The notes under the pieces were generated by a model, which was given only the letters and a program-made list of their open reading frames with translations, ran no database searches and was not told where the DNA came from. The translations under genes were made by a program, and so were the position numbers. Shown here in pieces: positions 1 to 12,643 of a DNA stretch of 64,000 nt; the first letter of the stretch is position 1; every line of letters begins with the position of its first letter. Source of the DNA: Hyaloscypha bicolor E (taxonomy: Eukaryota > Ascomycota > Leotiomycetes > Helotiales > Hyaloscyphaceae); the NCBI RefSeq assembly GCF_002865645.1, contig NW_020194558.1, forward strand, positions 2,198,014 to 2,262,013, given 5' to 3'.

Positions 1-581
1 GCCACGAGGCCAGCGAAGTTTGTGACTAGCCCTTGGCCGATGGTGAAAATTCCTGTCCAATATAAGTATCTTGTCCATCAATCATATTGTCTTTCTTACC
101 TAGGATGAGACATTCACCACAGAGAACAGTAGTTGGTGTGAACTTCTTGATCAGCAAATTGCTTGGAACCTGCTCGTTTATTAGCATTCTGTGGTGATAT
201 GGCTTGTGGGAATTGGTTACCTCTGCGAGCATAAGGCCAATAAAGACCACAACTAGAGGTAATGCGTTAGACGAAGTCTTCTTGGAATTCATCAAGGCAC
301 AAACCGGTTGCGATATTGAATTTGTTGCTGAGAGGATCCATCTTGAGATCCTTCTCAAGACCTTGGATCCTAGCTGTACCAATGTTAACTCGATCGATCA
401 ATGAGATGAACCATAGTATGAAGAGCGGTGGTAAAAGATGGACGTCGAGTTTCCAGATGAGTTTGCGGTATTCCGCATTCGAGAAGGTATCGGTCGCATC
501 GATGCTGCTCTTCTCTGTGGGGGACCCGGGCTTCAAGGAGTCTGAACCTGAGGCCTTCTCTCCTGCGATAATCGAATCCAT
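1..581 (-). CDS. MFS permease, ACS (Dal5/allantoate permease-like) family, 5' part
   Basis: This is the N-terminal part of a major facilitator transporter of the anion:cation symporter (ACS) family, whose fungal members import allantoate, nicotinate, pantothenate and other organic anions across the plasma membrane. I place exons at 581-305, 252-221, 169-100 and 52 to the window edge. The introns are 52, 51 and 47 nt with GT/AG ends, and the phases agree. The start is the ATG at 581. The first ~50 residues are a hydrophilic tail, followed by the family pattern of a first helix ending in SLIDRVNIGTAR, then FNIA, then the EVPSNLLIKKFTP motif and a helix reading LGIFTIGQGLVTNFAGLVA at the edge. 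The rest lies beyond position 1. The family call is firm, but the substrate cannot be told. Confidence 0.85.
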
Positions 582-2542
582 GTTCGATGCAGATCGCCAC
601 GGCTGGTTGGTGTTTCAGGAACTGGTGTGGTGTAAAAGAATCTTTGAAGGAAAAGAAGAAAAGAGAGGAGTATGCAGCCACATGTACCTGGTGCCTCGTG
701 GCCGGCGACAAGACTAAGCGTTTTTAAATGCAAATGAACGCCGAGAATCAAGCTAGCGCACCAGCGTTACATTCAAGATATCGATACTTCATTCGAAACC
801 AGTTAGATGCTTTTTGGGATCCTTGCAGGAGTTCTGCAGGAATGCAGGAAAATCTTGGCAAAATCGACAGGGTAAAGCGTAAATTTATACACCGTTATTC
901 CAGCATGCACCTTGTTAAATTTCACGTGAATATTCTTGTTATTCTTTTACCGTCAGTAGCTGAGAAATGAGGATATATCATATTTTCTATTCTATTAGAG
1001 GCATGTCACCAGCCCTTGCACAACATCCATCCTTCATATCCCAGGCCTAGTTACGTTTAGAGGGGGCATCCTTCTTCACCTGATTAAGGAAATTAGCGAA
1101 TCTGACGAGTTGGGATTATGCGGACGGCCGTGGGGGTAGATCATTGAAAATAGCGGAAATGTCTCAAAATATTCGAAGGATTTTGCCCTAAGCAGGCCCC
1201 CTTGAATAAGGTTTTGGTTAATGATTGAGTCAAAAGTGCGACACAAAACACTTCATTCGTGTTCAATCTCCCGAACCCTGCCTGAATGGTTACGTATCTT
1301 CCTTTAGCGGAAGATCTCGCCTTCATTCGATCAGACCATTCGTGCTTCTCGTCCGTGAAGGCGGTTCGATAGCAGGATCTGAAGTGAGGGTTTCTAAACG
1401 ACAGTCGCACTACATCCGGTACATCACTTCGCCCTATCACTACGCCTTCCAACGCATGACAGAATATAAGTCAGAGACGCATGGCTAGGAAATCGTAAAT
1501 TAACTACACAAACCCGGTATATAAGGACAACTTGAAGTCAATGATTGTCGCTACAGTTTAAACCAACAGCAAAGTCAAGCAGGGTCGATCAATACGACGC
1601 TCTCACTTGTATATCAAACATGAAGTCTCAAAAGGGAACCTACGATACGACTGCGTCATAAGCGATAAACTTAAATACCTGCAACTTTAGAATCTCATGT
1701 TTGATGCCGATACGCTGAGCCTCGTGAAGTTCATGGTATTTGACTGTTTTCGAGGAAGGGATCGACAATTGTATTACTACTTTCAAGACTTAGTGCACAG
1801 GCCGTAAACAGTCTGATTAAAGTTGAAGTTTAGTCTCGGAATTTGTTCTGATTAGGATACGTTGAGAGATCACTTGTCTGAAAGCTCGCTAGCTTCAAAA
1901 GACAAGCATGGGCGCCCTAGAATACCAATCTCGGTACCGAGGAATATCAGACATGGTGAGCTTCATTCTTTGCTGGCCGAACTTGGTCGCCCGTGCATTA
2001 TACTTCTTGGTCGTTTGCTCAGCTAACTCAAGCATCCTTGAAGAATTCTTTTGAGAAAGGAGGAAGCTTATTCGATATCCACTATATTGTAGCTTCCTAT
2101 ATTGTGTTTTATTTAAATGTCGATGCTTAAATGTATTTACTATTGATTTAACACAAATATAATATATTCCTTAGTTAATCAACGGCTGTAAAAGTCGATA
2201 GCAACATACCATATCTATCCTTTTGTTTCACAAGGGTTGCGGTACCCCTTAAAGGCCATCCCGGTGCTTGATGCATGGGGCCCTCTGATCCATGTGTCTT
2301 GCAGAATCCCCAACCAGCGATGAGACCACTCGCTGCACATCTTCAGCATTCTACTCGCTGAGTACCTGCCAAAGAAGGATCGCCCCTACTAGACTTATAG
2401 CAGGCATAACAGACAATCTGCAGGTAGACTTTGCTTGCACCAATTGGTATGTCGGTGCAGCAACGACTCTATATAATTAGGCTGTGTTCGCTGAAGATCA
2501 GCAAAGTTGAGCTTTTGACTGCTTGCACAACAGGCCAACACC
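582..2542. other. Intergenic, no gene seen
   Basis: This 2-kb stretch lies between the start of the ACS permease and the start of the rhodopsin-like gene, so it should hold both divergent promoters. Open frames here (for example 1141-1452 on the minus strand) are short and show no family pattern or splice continuation. A TATA-like TATATAAG lies near 1517, and 2060-2220 is AT-rich. I see nothing else I can support. Confidence 0.6.
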
Positions 2543-3913
2543 ATGGTACTCGAAGCTCTAACAGCACGAACAGGCGTTGTTATACCCAGCGGGCCTGATA
2601 CGAAGCAGGGCCACAACTTTGTGTTTGTGAACATACCTCTACTCGCAGTGTCTATAGCCGTTGTCGCCTTTCGCGTTTGGTGGCGGGTCATTAAGAAAGG
2701 CGGGGCGTGGAACAGGGCCGATATCTGTGTTTTGGTTTGTACCGTATATCACACTTTTTCAAGTGAGTGAGCCTTTGTCACTAAGTAAGTCACAGGTATT
2801 CAACATTATCCAAGTGACTTGTATCTCCGTTGGTAAGGATCGTAGTGGATTATCTCACTTGAATCTGTCACTGACTAAATATCCCAGCGATTCTGAAATG
2901 GGGCTTTGGACACCATGCATCCTATCTCTCCGCAGAGCAGCGCTACCAGTCTTTGCTATACTTTTTCGTATTCCAGTGCTTCGTCAAGATCACTGTCGGC
3001 ATTACGAAACTCTCCTTCCTCTTCCTCTACCTTGATATCTTTCCCCAAAGATCGTTCCGCTTTATCTGCTGGGCTCTGATCGTTCAGATATCTCTTGGGC
3101 TCGTTGCTCTGGGCCTAACAACAATCTTCCAGTGCACTCCTGTCCAATACTCATGGAACAAGACTATACCAGGCGGCACATGGCTAGTGGTACTTCACTT
3201 CTGGGTCTCGAAGCATTGCTAACACCATTCCAGCATCAATATCAAGGCGTTCTGGTATGGTCAGTCGGGGTGGAACACCTTAATGGATATCGTGGTCCTC
3301 GTCTTGCCCATCCCTGTGGTTTTGAAGTTACAGATGAATCGGCGCGCCAAGCTCGGTCTCCTGGCAGTCTTTCTTCTAGGAGCATTGTAAGTGTCTGAAC
3401 TGTCCCTAATGTCTCACCCTTCTGACGCCAGGCAGCGTATGTATAACCAGCATCGAGCGTCTGATCAGTCTCAACTTTAACGCCACATTCGCTAAGGACT
3501 TTACCTGGGCAACTGGAACCTCAGTCATATGGACCCAAGTCGAATCAACCGTCGGTGTCATCTGTGCCTGCGCACCGTCATTGAGAATACCGTTGGCTCG
3601 GTTCATTCCGTTCCTCTTTGGCTCCACAAAGCCTGTGGATTCTTATCCACTGAGCGACGGCGTCTCAAACGGTGCGGGGCCACGATCTGGTAACTGGATG
3701 GACCAGTCCAGCCGCTCGAAGAAGGACTCAGAGCATGACATCGAAGGCGACGACCTGGCGACGCCCTACAAGAGCGGAGGAAGCGAAGAGAGGATCATGG
3801 GCATCAAAAAGACCGTTAGCGTGGACTTGACATACTTGGAACGGCCTGGGGAGGAAAACGTGGATGGGAGCAAGAAGTATGAGGAGCACCGGTATGATCG
3901 TCATATTGTGTGA
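2543..3913 (+). CDS. Fungal rhodopsin-like seven-helix integral membrane protein
   Basis: The predicted 384-residue protein belongs to the large fungal family of seven-helix integral membrane proteins (rhodopsin-domain / PTH11-like), whose members are mostly uncharacterised and thought to act as surface receptors. Exons: 2543-2734, 2796-2832, 2888-3182, 3234-3386, 3436-3913. Family landmarks are the WNRADI cytoplasmic turn after helix 1, the WGFGHH motif before helix 3, CTPVQYSW, the short CINIKAFW stretch, VLVLPIPVVLKLQM at helix 6 and the VIWTQVESTVGVICACAPSL helix 7, followed by a polar C-tail of about 100 residues. There is no CFEM domain at the N-terminus. Intron 3 (3183-3233) only keeps frame and family alignment if its donor is GC (GCTAGT) rather than GT. 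The family call is firm; intron 3 is inferred. Confidence 0.85.
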
Positions 3914-4677
3914 AGTACAGGTGCTAAGATATTGTTCCTTACTGCCATGGAATACTGGGCAGTGGTAAGGGTTGGGAGTTTTCCCGATTAATTCGTTAGA
4001 ACTAGCGAGTGAGGGATGACCTGGGCGTTAAAATATATTTAGTGAGAGGAGAGCAAGCGAGCCAATCACAGCAAAATTACAGCTTCTCTCTAAAAGTATC
4101 AAGTCCAAGGTACTTTCCTTTATGGAATACATCAAAACAACTACGAATCTTACATAAATATACATCGCACTGCTTGCACGCATACCACGAGTCACGGCTT
4201 ATGCTTTCCTTGCCTTGATTCGATCCAATTTGACCAAGTCCAACTCGTTTTTTAGGCCGATCAGTGAACCAGAGCTCTAGACAGCTCACACACTTCTCTC
4301 TCTTACTAAGTTTCACTTGCTCATGTGCCCTAAGGGTAGGTCATCTGCTCCCTGGCTAATATGTGACATTATTCTCTTTGGGCAGACCTCACTAGCCTTT
4401 GACTTGGCTATAACTGCACCAATTAACTACCTCTTGAAGTCTTGCTGACAGTGCCAGGAATGAGTAGGTAGGGCCGATTTTTGAGATAGAACTGCCCTAC
4501 CCAATAGAAATCGCGGAACTGCAGGTTTTGGAACTGGTAAATACGCGCTGGACCAGGTCGACCAGGTCGACTTTAAAGATATATTTCAAAAAATAGCGCT
4601 CCCCCAGAGGGGCCTTAGCTTAAAGCCCCGCGGACTCTCTATTTTACTTGTCAGGCAATAAATAATCAAAGTAGTTA
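3914..4677. other. Intergenic, no gene seen
   Basis: This is 3' flank of the rhodopsin-like gene running into the transposon relict. A direct repeat ACCAGGTCG x2 lies near 4552-4569 and a near-palindrome CCCCCAGAGGGGCC near 4601-4614. A GTAGGGC...GCCCTAC inverted pair sits around 4468-4501. These may be decayed transposon ends, but no intact terminal repeats are visible. Confidence 0.5.
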
Positions 4678-4878
4678 CTAGCTCGTAAAAAATAGCCTGC
4701 TAACTACCCAGCTTCTAATATACCCACTTGCCTCTATTAATTCAGGCTTTAAGGAACTCCGATAGGGTAATATTATTAATTTAGCGCTCAAAAAGAGCCT
4801 TTCCACCTCAGCTGACAGGTTGAATACAATGCGTGTAGTGAAGGATGATTCATTGAAGTCTGTCTGAGAATCTAGCAA
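4678..4878 (-). mobile_element. Relict of hAT-family transposase (C-terminal dimerisation region)
   Basis: A minus-strand open frame of 66 codons resembles the conserved C-terminal dimerisation block of hAT transposases. It carries LSAEVERLFLSAK, then a basic/aromatic turn, then SLKPELIEASGYIRSWV; the family pattern is SAE.ER.FSSAK...R.SL....IEA.ECLRSW. Nothing resembling the catalytic core, the zinc-finger BED domain or the rest of the protein is seen upstream (4879-5280), so this is a fragment of a dead element. The surrounding DNA is AT-rich compared with the genes. No target-site duplication could be paired with confidence. The family assignment rests on pattern recognition only. Confidence 0.6.
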
Positions 4879-6536
4879 GTAGGGCTCGCTTGTGCACGTG
4901 CCAACCTGCCATGCAACAGAATTAAGAAAGAAGTAATTAAAAACGAAGGCAAGTATTTACATAGTATTGAAGCTTGTATATATAGTAGAATTTTTGGTAA
5001 AGGAAGCTAATTACTACTATGGGAAACACAAGGGTATTTGCTCTAATTAATAGAAGGGGACAGATTAAGCAACAGTAGGTGTTGTGTCGCACGTGACTTA
5101 GCGCGGCACCCTGTATCTTAGTTCTCGAGCTCCCCGCTCCTTCTTCCCTCTTCAAACGTACATACACACCCAATACAGCTGTTTCCCCTGAGAACACCAG
5201 CCACGGGTCGTGATAGTAGGGCTCAGCTTCCGGCTCGACTGTGCTTCGTCCATGACTTCAGGGGCAAAATATGTTGACCAATGTCAATTGCAATGGAATG
5301 TGGGAACTCATTCTCAAACCTCTGTCAGCTCTCGGTAGCTTCACCGCGGGACGTCCGCGAGATCGTCCAAGCTGAGATAGCGTTGCGAGACAATGGATGG
5401 ACAGAGGTTATGCTGTTTGCACTGTTCGAAGAGCAGTTTACGCCAAACGTATGGAGCAAAACCTTTTCGACTTTGCATAACATGTTTGTGCCCAGTGGCC
5501 TCACTGCAATGCCATCGGGACCTTCCTTGGTAGATTTGTTGAAGACAAGAAGAAATTAGATCCCTTCGTTTTAAACTTCAAACATTCAATACACAACCAA
5601 ACTTCGGAGATGTCCTCCAGTTATGGGCAGACTGGTGAAAAGACTGGGCGGGAAAATCCCACGCTCAATCCCAGTTTTTTCCAAGGGCCGAACGAGGCGT
5701 TGAAGCAGCATTGCAGAGACGTGGGACTCGACACCTGAATAAGCTTCTCCGAAGAAGCAAAACCTTCCTGCGGGAAATATGAATCAGGATGCAAGACGGG
5801 AAGGCGGGTCGGAAGTGGCTTGACTCGTTGCCAACTTTTTCCCCTTCACTCCCCCACATGCATTATGCAAGCAACATGTCACCCACTTCGCCGACGCGCA
5901 GAAAATCCGAGAAAATACAAGTCCACTCGGAGCGGATTTGGAAATAGTAATGCAATAACCGCAGAAGCCTAGACACTATGCGATGTAATAGCTGACCAAC
6001 AAATATAGGATGTCAATATACCTGCGTCCTGCGTAAGCGCGGGACCAGTTGCCGTGCCGTCCGCTCTTGACTGTGGGATGATAACAAGGAGAGCAAGATA
6101 CACGATGCAAGGACCCAAGAAAGAGAGGTACATCATTTCATGATTGATTTTAGCATATATGGTTATCTCAATATCTCATTCGTCTTTTTTCTCCTCTCTC
6201 ATGAGTGACATGTCTGCTTCCAGCGAAAACTAATCTGGTTGGCCATATGATAATAGACCGTGGTATAGTCGAATCCCCCGACGACAATTGCAGAGGTAAA
6301 TGGGGCGTATGGCGCTGGTACTCCCAGCTTCCAGGAAACACCTCATCCCCATTGTGATAAATCGCCGAGAAACATTAGCAACAGACCCAGATATGACATG
6401 CTTTCGCCCCTTCGATCCCAATATCCAAAGTTGTTTAACCCCCAAACCCAATTCCCATTGATTTCGTATCCCAGAACTCCTCGACTGAAACTCCACGCTG
6501 AAATACACGGAAACAAAAAGCCAAGTCGACGAGACG
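4879..6536. other. Intergenic, no supported gene
   Basis: This 1.7-kb stretch lies between the hAT relict and the 3' end of the sugar transporter. The phrase GTAGGGCTC occurs at about 4879 and again at about 5216, possibly remains of element ends. A 92-codon plus-strand frame at 5281-5559 shows no recognisable family and no splice partners. I see no RNA gene. Confidence 0.5.
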
Positions 6537-8313
6537 TTAATAGCTCATGTCAACGTCGCCGAGTTGCGCTATGATCTTGTCTTCTTCGGTCATAGTTGTG
6601 CCGCTCTCCGCTGCACTGGCACTCGTGCCCGTCCGCCGCCGAGCATCTTCGTGCTCTGTAAGTTGGATCCCACTCGTTGAACCTCCTTCGTCCCTCATCT
6701 CCTGGAAACTCCAACTAGGCTGGAACGATTTGCTGTTCCAGGCATGGTCGACTCTCTCGTACATCTCGTCGATTTGTTCAAGACTGATCTTGCTCGTCTC
6801 GTACACCATACACCAGACGAAGGCGAGTGAGATGACGCAGAAAGCTCCCCAAACAAAGAAGACCTTTGCTTGCAGGTTTAACCCGGGTGAGTCTCCCACA
6901 AGATAAGGTGTGCCATAGGCGATGCCGAAGTTGAGCAGCCAATTTGAGGCTGTGGAGATAGACATCGATTTCGCTCGGACCTTTAAGGGGTAGATCTCTG
7001 AAGTCACGACCCAGACCACGGGTCCCCAGGAGGCAGCGAAGAAGAACAGGTAGCAACAGACGAAGGCAATAAGGACCACATTCGCTACATAAGAGTCTGG
7101 AAGAGCTGTGCCGACGGAAGCGACGATGAGTTGGGAGACAGCCATGCCGGAAGCTCCGATCATAAGAAGGCGGCGTCGTCCCAAGGATTCGACGAGGACC
7201 ATGCCAGGTAGAGTAGAGACAACATTTACAATGTTGGTGATGAGTTGGATCACGAATGGGTTCCTGATGTTAATGCGTTCAAAGAAGGTAGTTCCGTAAT
7301 AGAAGATAAAGTTGCACCCGCAGAGTTGTTGCAACATCTGCAACCCACACCCCGTCAAAATGCGTCGACCAAGATGGGGCGAGCCTAAAAATACATCGCG
7401 ATATTGTGAAGGACCAAGACTGAGTTCATATTCGTGGTTAGCTTCGATCTCAGCGAGTTCTTCAATCAAGGCGGGATGAGTTATATCGAGTCGCCGGAGA
7501 CGACTAAGGGACAATGCCGCAGCGGTGTGACGATTCCGCTTGATGAGATAACGTGGTGTCTCTGGTAAGAGAATGAGTCCAAGGAGGAGGATGCCAGCCC
7601 AGACGAATTGCATCGCAAGAGGTATTCGAAAGGCATTGATGTCATCCCTGCTCTCGGTTAAGATGTTGACGATTGCTGCGAGAAGGAGGCCAGTCGTGAT
7701 TGCCAATTGATATGCGCAAACTAGAGTGCCTCGAATCCATTTTGGGGCCATCTCGGACTGGTAAAGTGGAACAAGAACCGATACAACTCCAACACCGAGG
7801 CCTGCGACAAACCTACGGACATTGTCAGTCCCTATAGAGCAGTCTGAGTTTTATAGCCTCACCTTCCACTAATCAGAATCGGAATATGCATCGCAAGGGT
7901 CTGCAACAGAACACCAAAGGAGAATATAGCCACCGCTATAATAAGAGACACACGCCGACCGAGTCTATCGCCCAAGGGGGCTGCTAGAAGTGCTCCGAAG
8001 AATGTTCCTGCGCTTAATATCGACACAATCTGAGATGACTGGGCAGGCGAAACGTTCGGCCTGTGATCTTTTGGGTCGGTGTATCCTGTCGAGAACTGCT
8101 CTCGAAAAGCTGTCATAGCCAGTATCCCCGATATGGTCCTGTGCAATCGTTAGCCCTCATCGCCACGACTCAGCGTCGATCCCCAGTTGTCACTCACCCC
8201 GTGTCATAGCCGAACAGAAGTCCACCGCAAGCAACGAACAGCCCGACCATGATGGCCGGTGCTGACGAGCCAGCAACATTGTCGGGTTTATGCCAGGCCA
8301 TGGCTATTGCCAT
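6537..8313 (-). CDS. MFS hexose/monosaccharide transporter
   Basis: The 555-residue protein is a sugar porter (MFS, 12 helices) of the fungal hexose transporter type, importing glucose or related monosaccharides by facilitated diffusion or proton symport. Exons: 8313-8198, 8138-7863, 7812-6537, with introns of 59 and 50 nt. Family marks are LLFGYDTG near residues 32-39, GDRLGRR at 95-101, PETPRYLI at about 214-221, QQLCGCNFIFYYGTTFF from about 292, and LGRRRLL in the second half. The usual QQLTG reads QQLCG here. The C-tail of about 90 residues is hydrophilic. The first of two nearby ATGs (8313 and 8301) was taken as the start. Length and motifs fit a complete gene. The exact substrate is not determined. 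Confidence 0.9.
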
Positions 8314-9210
8314 GGTAGGAGGGAGGAGAGCGTCAGGTCAGCGTAGGTTGATGGTCGTGGTTATCGTTGAGGATGCGAAGGGAAACTTTCGGCTTTGATA
8401 TCACCAGATTTTGGAGCACAGGACCAGGCATGCCTATTGGCAGACGGAACTCCTCGCACCAGAGAGCAACATTCCCTGGAGCAATGCAGCTGCGTCCGGT
8501 ATTCCAAAGCGGCAGCAGCGTCGCAGTCTCACGTGGTTGCGTTGAGGGAGGTGAGTCGAGGTTCGAGTGCGGAGCCAGCACTTGGTTTGTGGGGAGGAGC
8601 GACGACAGGACGGGGGGGGATATTTTGAGTCGGAAAGCGGGTCGCCGTGGAGTGGTTCGAAGGAGACAGGGCGTGGTCTGCGGTCTGCGGTCTGCAGTCG
8701 AGGAGGAGTGAGGGAGATGTGCAGCGCTGGTGTGGTTCTGGTTGTCAGGGTGTGGGGAAGGGAGTCTGATGGGTCGAGGGTCGAGGCTCGAGGACGGGGG
8801 GAAGAAGCGCCAGCCCCGAGTTGAATCGGGTCGAGGGCGTCGTAGGCTTGTAGCGGCCTCCGCTGCTGGTCTTGGGGGCAGCTGGGGGGATGGAAATGGT
8901 GTGGAGGGGCTTGAAGCTGAGAAGATAACTGGCGTGTGCAACCACCCTGTTCTGCTCGCCTGCAAGATCCTGGGAGGCCTTGTCACATTCGCACTCCGAA
9001 ATAGGGACAAATCTGGCACGAAATGAGGGCAGCGACGCCGGTGCGCGGCGTGGAGGAGAAAGACGTGCGACGACAGCACGGAGAAGAGGTTGAGGTGAGG
9101 ATGTTTATAGATACTCGAGCGCTGCCACTGATGGTGGTGTCTGCGGATGGCAGAGTGGTGAGGGCAAGGTTGTGCAGCAGCGAGGGGCTGATACAGCGAA
9201 GAATGCTCCC

Positions 9211-9240
9211 CCCTGCCCTGCCCTGCCCTGCCCTGCCCTG
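9211..9240. repeat. Pentanucleotide microsatellite (CCCTG)6
   Basis: Six perfect copies of CCCTG occur in a row, preceded by a C-rich run. The repeat lies in the presumed upstream region of the sugar transporter gene. Confidence 0.95.
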
Positions 9241-12200
9241 TTCTGCCCGCCTCGCGAGAAAGCGGAATCATTCATTGATTGGGGGCGGCCTAAAGCGGCG
9301 TCAACTTTTTTTGGCGCAGGACGCAGCCGAATGCCAGCCACGATTCCACTCCAACCCAGAATCGATCATGCGAGGCCATTCGCACCATTTTGCCCGGAAA
9401 CACGTCCGCAGGGCGAGGGGAGTCAACGTGCTAGGCGCTTTGGGGTCTAGCTGCAGCCTGCTCCCTGAGCTCGTTTCTTGTCTCTGGACATGACACGACG
9501 GTGGCTGACTTGCGTGCATTGCATTGCACTGTTCGCACCGCGCAGCAGCAGCAGCGACGGTGACGGTGACGGTGAGGAGCGAGCGTGAGCGTGAGCGGCA
9601 GCCTGAGGGATGGCTGATAGGGAAGCCTTTGCTCCTGCTCCTGGAAAGCTGCACGTTTCAACTCTACTGTTCTTTTCTGCCTGCTCTTCCCTGCTTTGAT
9701 CATAGTCCCGCATGTTGGCCATTCGATCTCTCGTTTCATCGCGAAGGATCAGTGGCCGCTATCTCGTGCGACGGACTTCCAAGCCTCGCGATCTCCTTGA
9801 TCGAGTCTTTTTCTCGAACTGCCTCCGGCGAAGACGCAAGTGGCGTCTGTACAGACCTGATTTCCTTTTGACTGGGCTGCGCTGACAAGTCGCTCCGCAT
9901 GTTGCATTACCGATACCCACTTGGCTCTGGACGAATAGCCATCATGTGCCTTAGTGCCGGACGCCAAGAATGATTGCAATGAATACAGACGGCTTGGTGC
10001 CAGTGCCGGAAGCTGAGTTTGCGCTGAAGAAGCGCCACAGGAATGCCGCTTCACTTCCAGACATTCTGATACAAAGTCACAAGAATGTTGCCAACCGAAA
10101 AGGGATGAGGCGCTCAAGACCTGGTCCTTCATAACGCCTCGTCCGCAGCAGGATTGGCAAGGACAAGTCTTCCAAGAGAAAGCATGATTTAGCACAAGCC
10201 TCTCATCGGAGAAGTCTGGTTGAAGGAAAAATGTGGTAATTGTTACCACGCAGAAATTCGATATTGAAGCGCCAGCAGTCTGCAGGACTCAGGAGAAACC
10301 CCACTGACGGCCAGCCACCATCCACCACGAAGGAGTGTTTTCCACTGGTCGAACCGTCTCTCCAAACACACAGACCATTCATTAGATTCTTACCCGTGGC
10401 ACTTCCCAGGTCAGAATTGAAAGGTTCAGCAAATGCTGGTAGCTTGAGCCGAGAAGACAATTATGTCAATAATCAATTACCCTGTTGTGCCACACCATCA
10501 AAGAGAAGGGCCAACATTAAGTCAACTGTGGCGGTATCCGGGAACGGGGCAAGTACTGGTCGACCTCGTGGAGGCGTAAGCTGGGCGTGCAAAGGTGCTT
10601 AGGGCAGATTCGACCACGGGGCGGTCTCTCGACGATTGAGCTTCTCGACTATCACCACGATTCTACGGAATGCTAGGAGGGCCTCGAATTACACTTCTTA
10701 CTATCACTATTTTTTACGCGCTCGAATATTGCCTGCCTATTGTACCTCGTCCTCGCACGGCCGTCGGACCCCCATCGCCATAGACCTATACCGCGAATAT
10801 ACTCAAACGATCTCTCTAAACAAGGTGCTACCGTCGCGATGATGCTAGTAAGGGACAGGGATAAATATGCGGAGACTTACTTTAGACAACGTGCTCCTTG
10901 ACGGACAAGTCGTGCATAAGGAACCTTAGGGGACCACCTGCTTGGCGTGGGTTTCTAATATATTTTCCCGGGGGTAGTATGTGAAAAGGGGGGAGATCCG
11001 GTGACCGTAAGCCGACTTTTTAGATTTATAGTAGCTACATGAATGCGGCCCTTGTCGAGATAAAAGTTGAGGAAATAGGTACAATCTTGAGTGGACGGGT
11101 TAAAGGAGAGCCCATAGTCTTCGTATGACCCGTTTAGGCCTAGAATATAGACTTTAGATCAATTAAAATTAAAAAATTTGAAAATTTGAAAAAAATTTCT
11201 TCAAAAAAACTCTATCAAAAGAACTAGAACAGAACAGGGCGTCTGATCTGCCCCTGAAGAGAGTTTCGATGTCTTCAGATCTCTCGCGTAGATGCGAAGA
11301 TCCCATGTTTGATTTCAGTCGGGTGAGCTCACCAATTGGGTTTCAGTACCTGCTCAATCGGCTGTCCTCGGTTAGTTCTAGCAGATGCCCCACGTGTGAA
11401 GAGTTAAAATATATGCATGCCTCGAGGTTTGTAGCACATACCAGGGTGGGTGATGGAGTAAGTGGGAGACGTTTGATCAGCGCTGGTGGCTGTTCTGTTG
11501 CAGCCAGATGTCGAAACTTCACTAACTCGACTGCTCTGGGACCAATCTTTCAGTAACAACCAGACAAAATCGTCTGAATTTAAAGATGAAATTCAATGCT
11601 AGTTTTCACTCCCACCATCATTTTATTCCTTGTCCAGTGGAATACTCATGAACTGATGGCATGCATTTCACAATCTCGAAAAAGTGTTCCTCACAACACC
11701 AAAAACTCGCCAACCTCACCAACCACAAACAACCACATCATGCCAACTCATCCACCTCCCCAATCCCTCAATTCACCCATAAAATTTTTCACATCTCACA
11801 CTCAATCTATAAACTTTAAATCTAAACATAACATTACTGGTGGATTTCCTATTGCTCGAAAAGCCCGCCCAGAATCCCTGGCCCCCACATGTGTGAATCC
11901 CCGGGTCGCACGGCACTTTTCGCCCCATAAATATTAGAGTATGTACACGCCGAAAAACACCGTGCCCCCGGGCTCTCCCCGCAATCCCGGGGCGAGCCTA
12001 CACGAGCCTGCCCGGCGAACTCTCACTCCCCGGAGCGGAGGGGGTAAATTGGGCAGCCAAAAGTCTGCCCTCGCCGTCTCATCTCGTCTCGTCAAAGGGG
12101 GCTCAAAAAGACCCGGAAACTCCCTATCTTCATCTAGCCGGGAATAACCCATAACCCGTGCGTGAAATATGAGATTATGGATTCACGCAAAAAAAATGGA

Positions 12201-12643
12201 AAGGCGATGGATAGATAGATAGTACCCTCACCCCCCTAATTAAATGTAACAGTGGGTCAAAGTGCAGGGTCTTTTTGTATGGCAACTGGACCGTGCCAGG
12301 CTGGTTTTGCAGGGACCCACTGTACATTTATTTAGGGAGAGGGGGGAGAGTAACGCTGTTCCGGAAGCTTGAGAGAAGGGAAGCGGAAGGGGGAGGGGGT
12401 GGGGAGGAAAAGCTGGGGTACATGGGAGGGTCAGTTTTAGGGGGAGGGGGAGAGTAGGTTCTTGGCGGTTCCAGCGGCACGGTGAGGGAAGTGCCGTTAC
12501 AAGTAGAATCGGAGGGAGAGGAGCCGAGAGAAGTGGGTTGCTGTCTGACTTGAATGTTAAGATGGTTTTTGAGTACGGGGTGGAGGGTGTGATTGGTGTG
12601 TGAATGTGGGTAGGTGGAAACCTCGGCTTGCCCCTTGTAAAGT

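Noticed and set aside
5281..5559. 92-codon plus-strand frame
   Set aside because: The composition looks fairly protein-like, but there is no family, no clear start context and no adjoining exons, so it is not supportable.
8333..9271. 312-codon open frame on the minus strand upstream of the sugar transporter
   Set aside because: It has Pro/Ser/Arg low-complexity composition with no domain, overlapping frames are open on both strands, and it includes the CCCTG microsatellite. This fits biased base composition rather than a gene.
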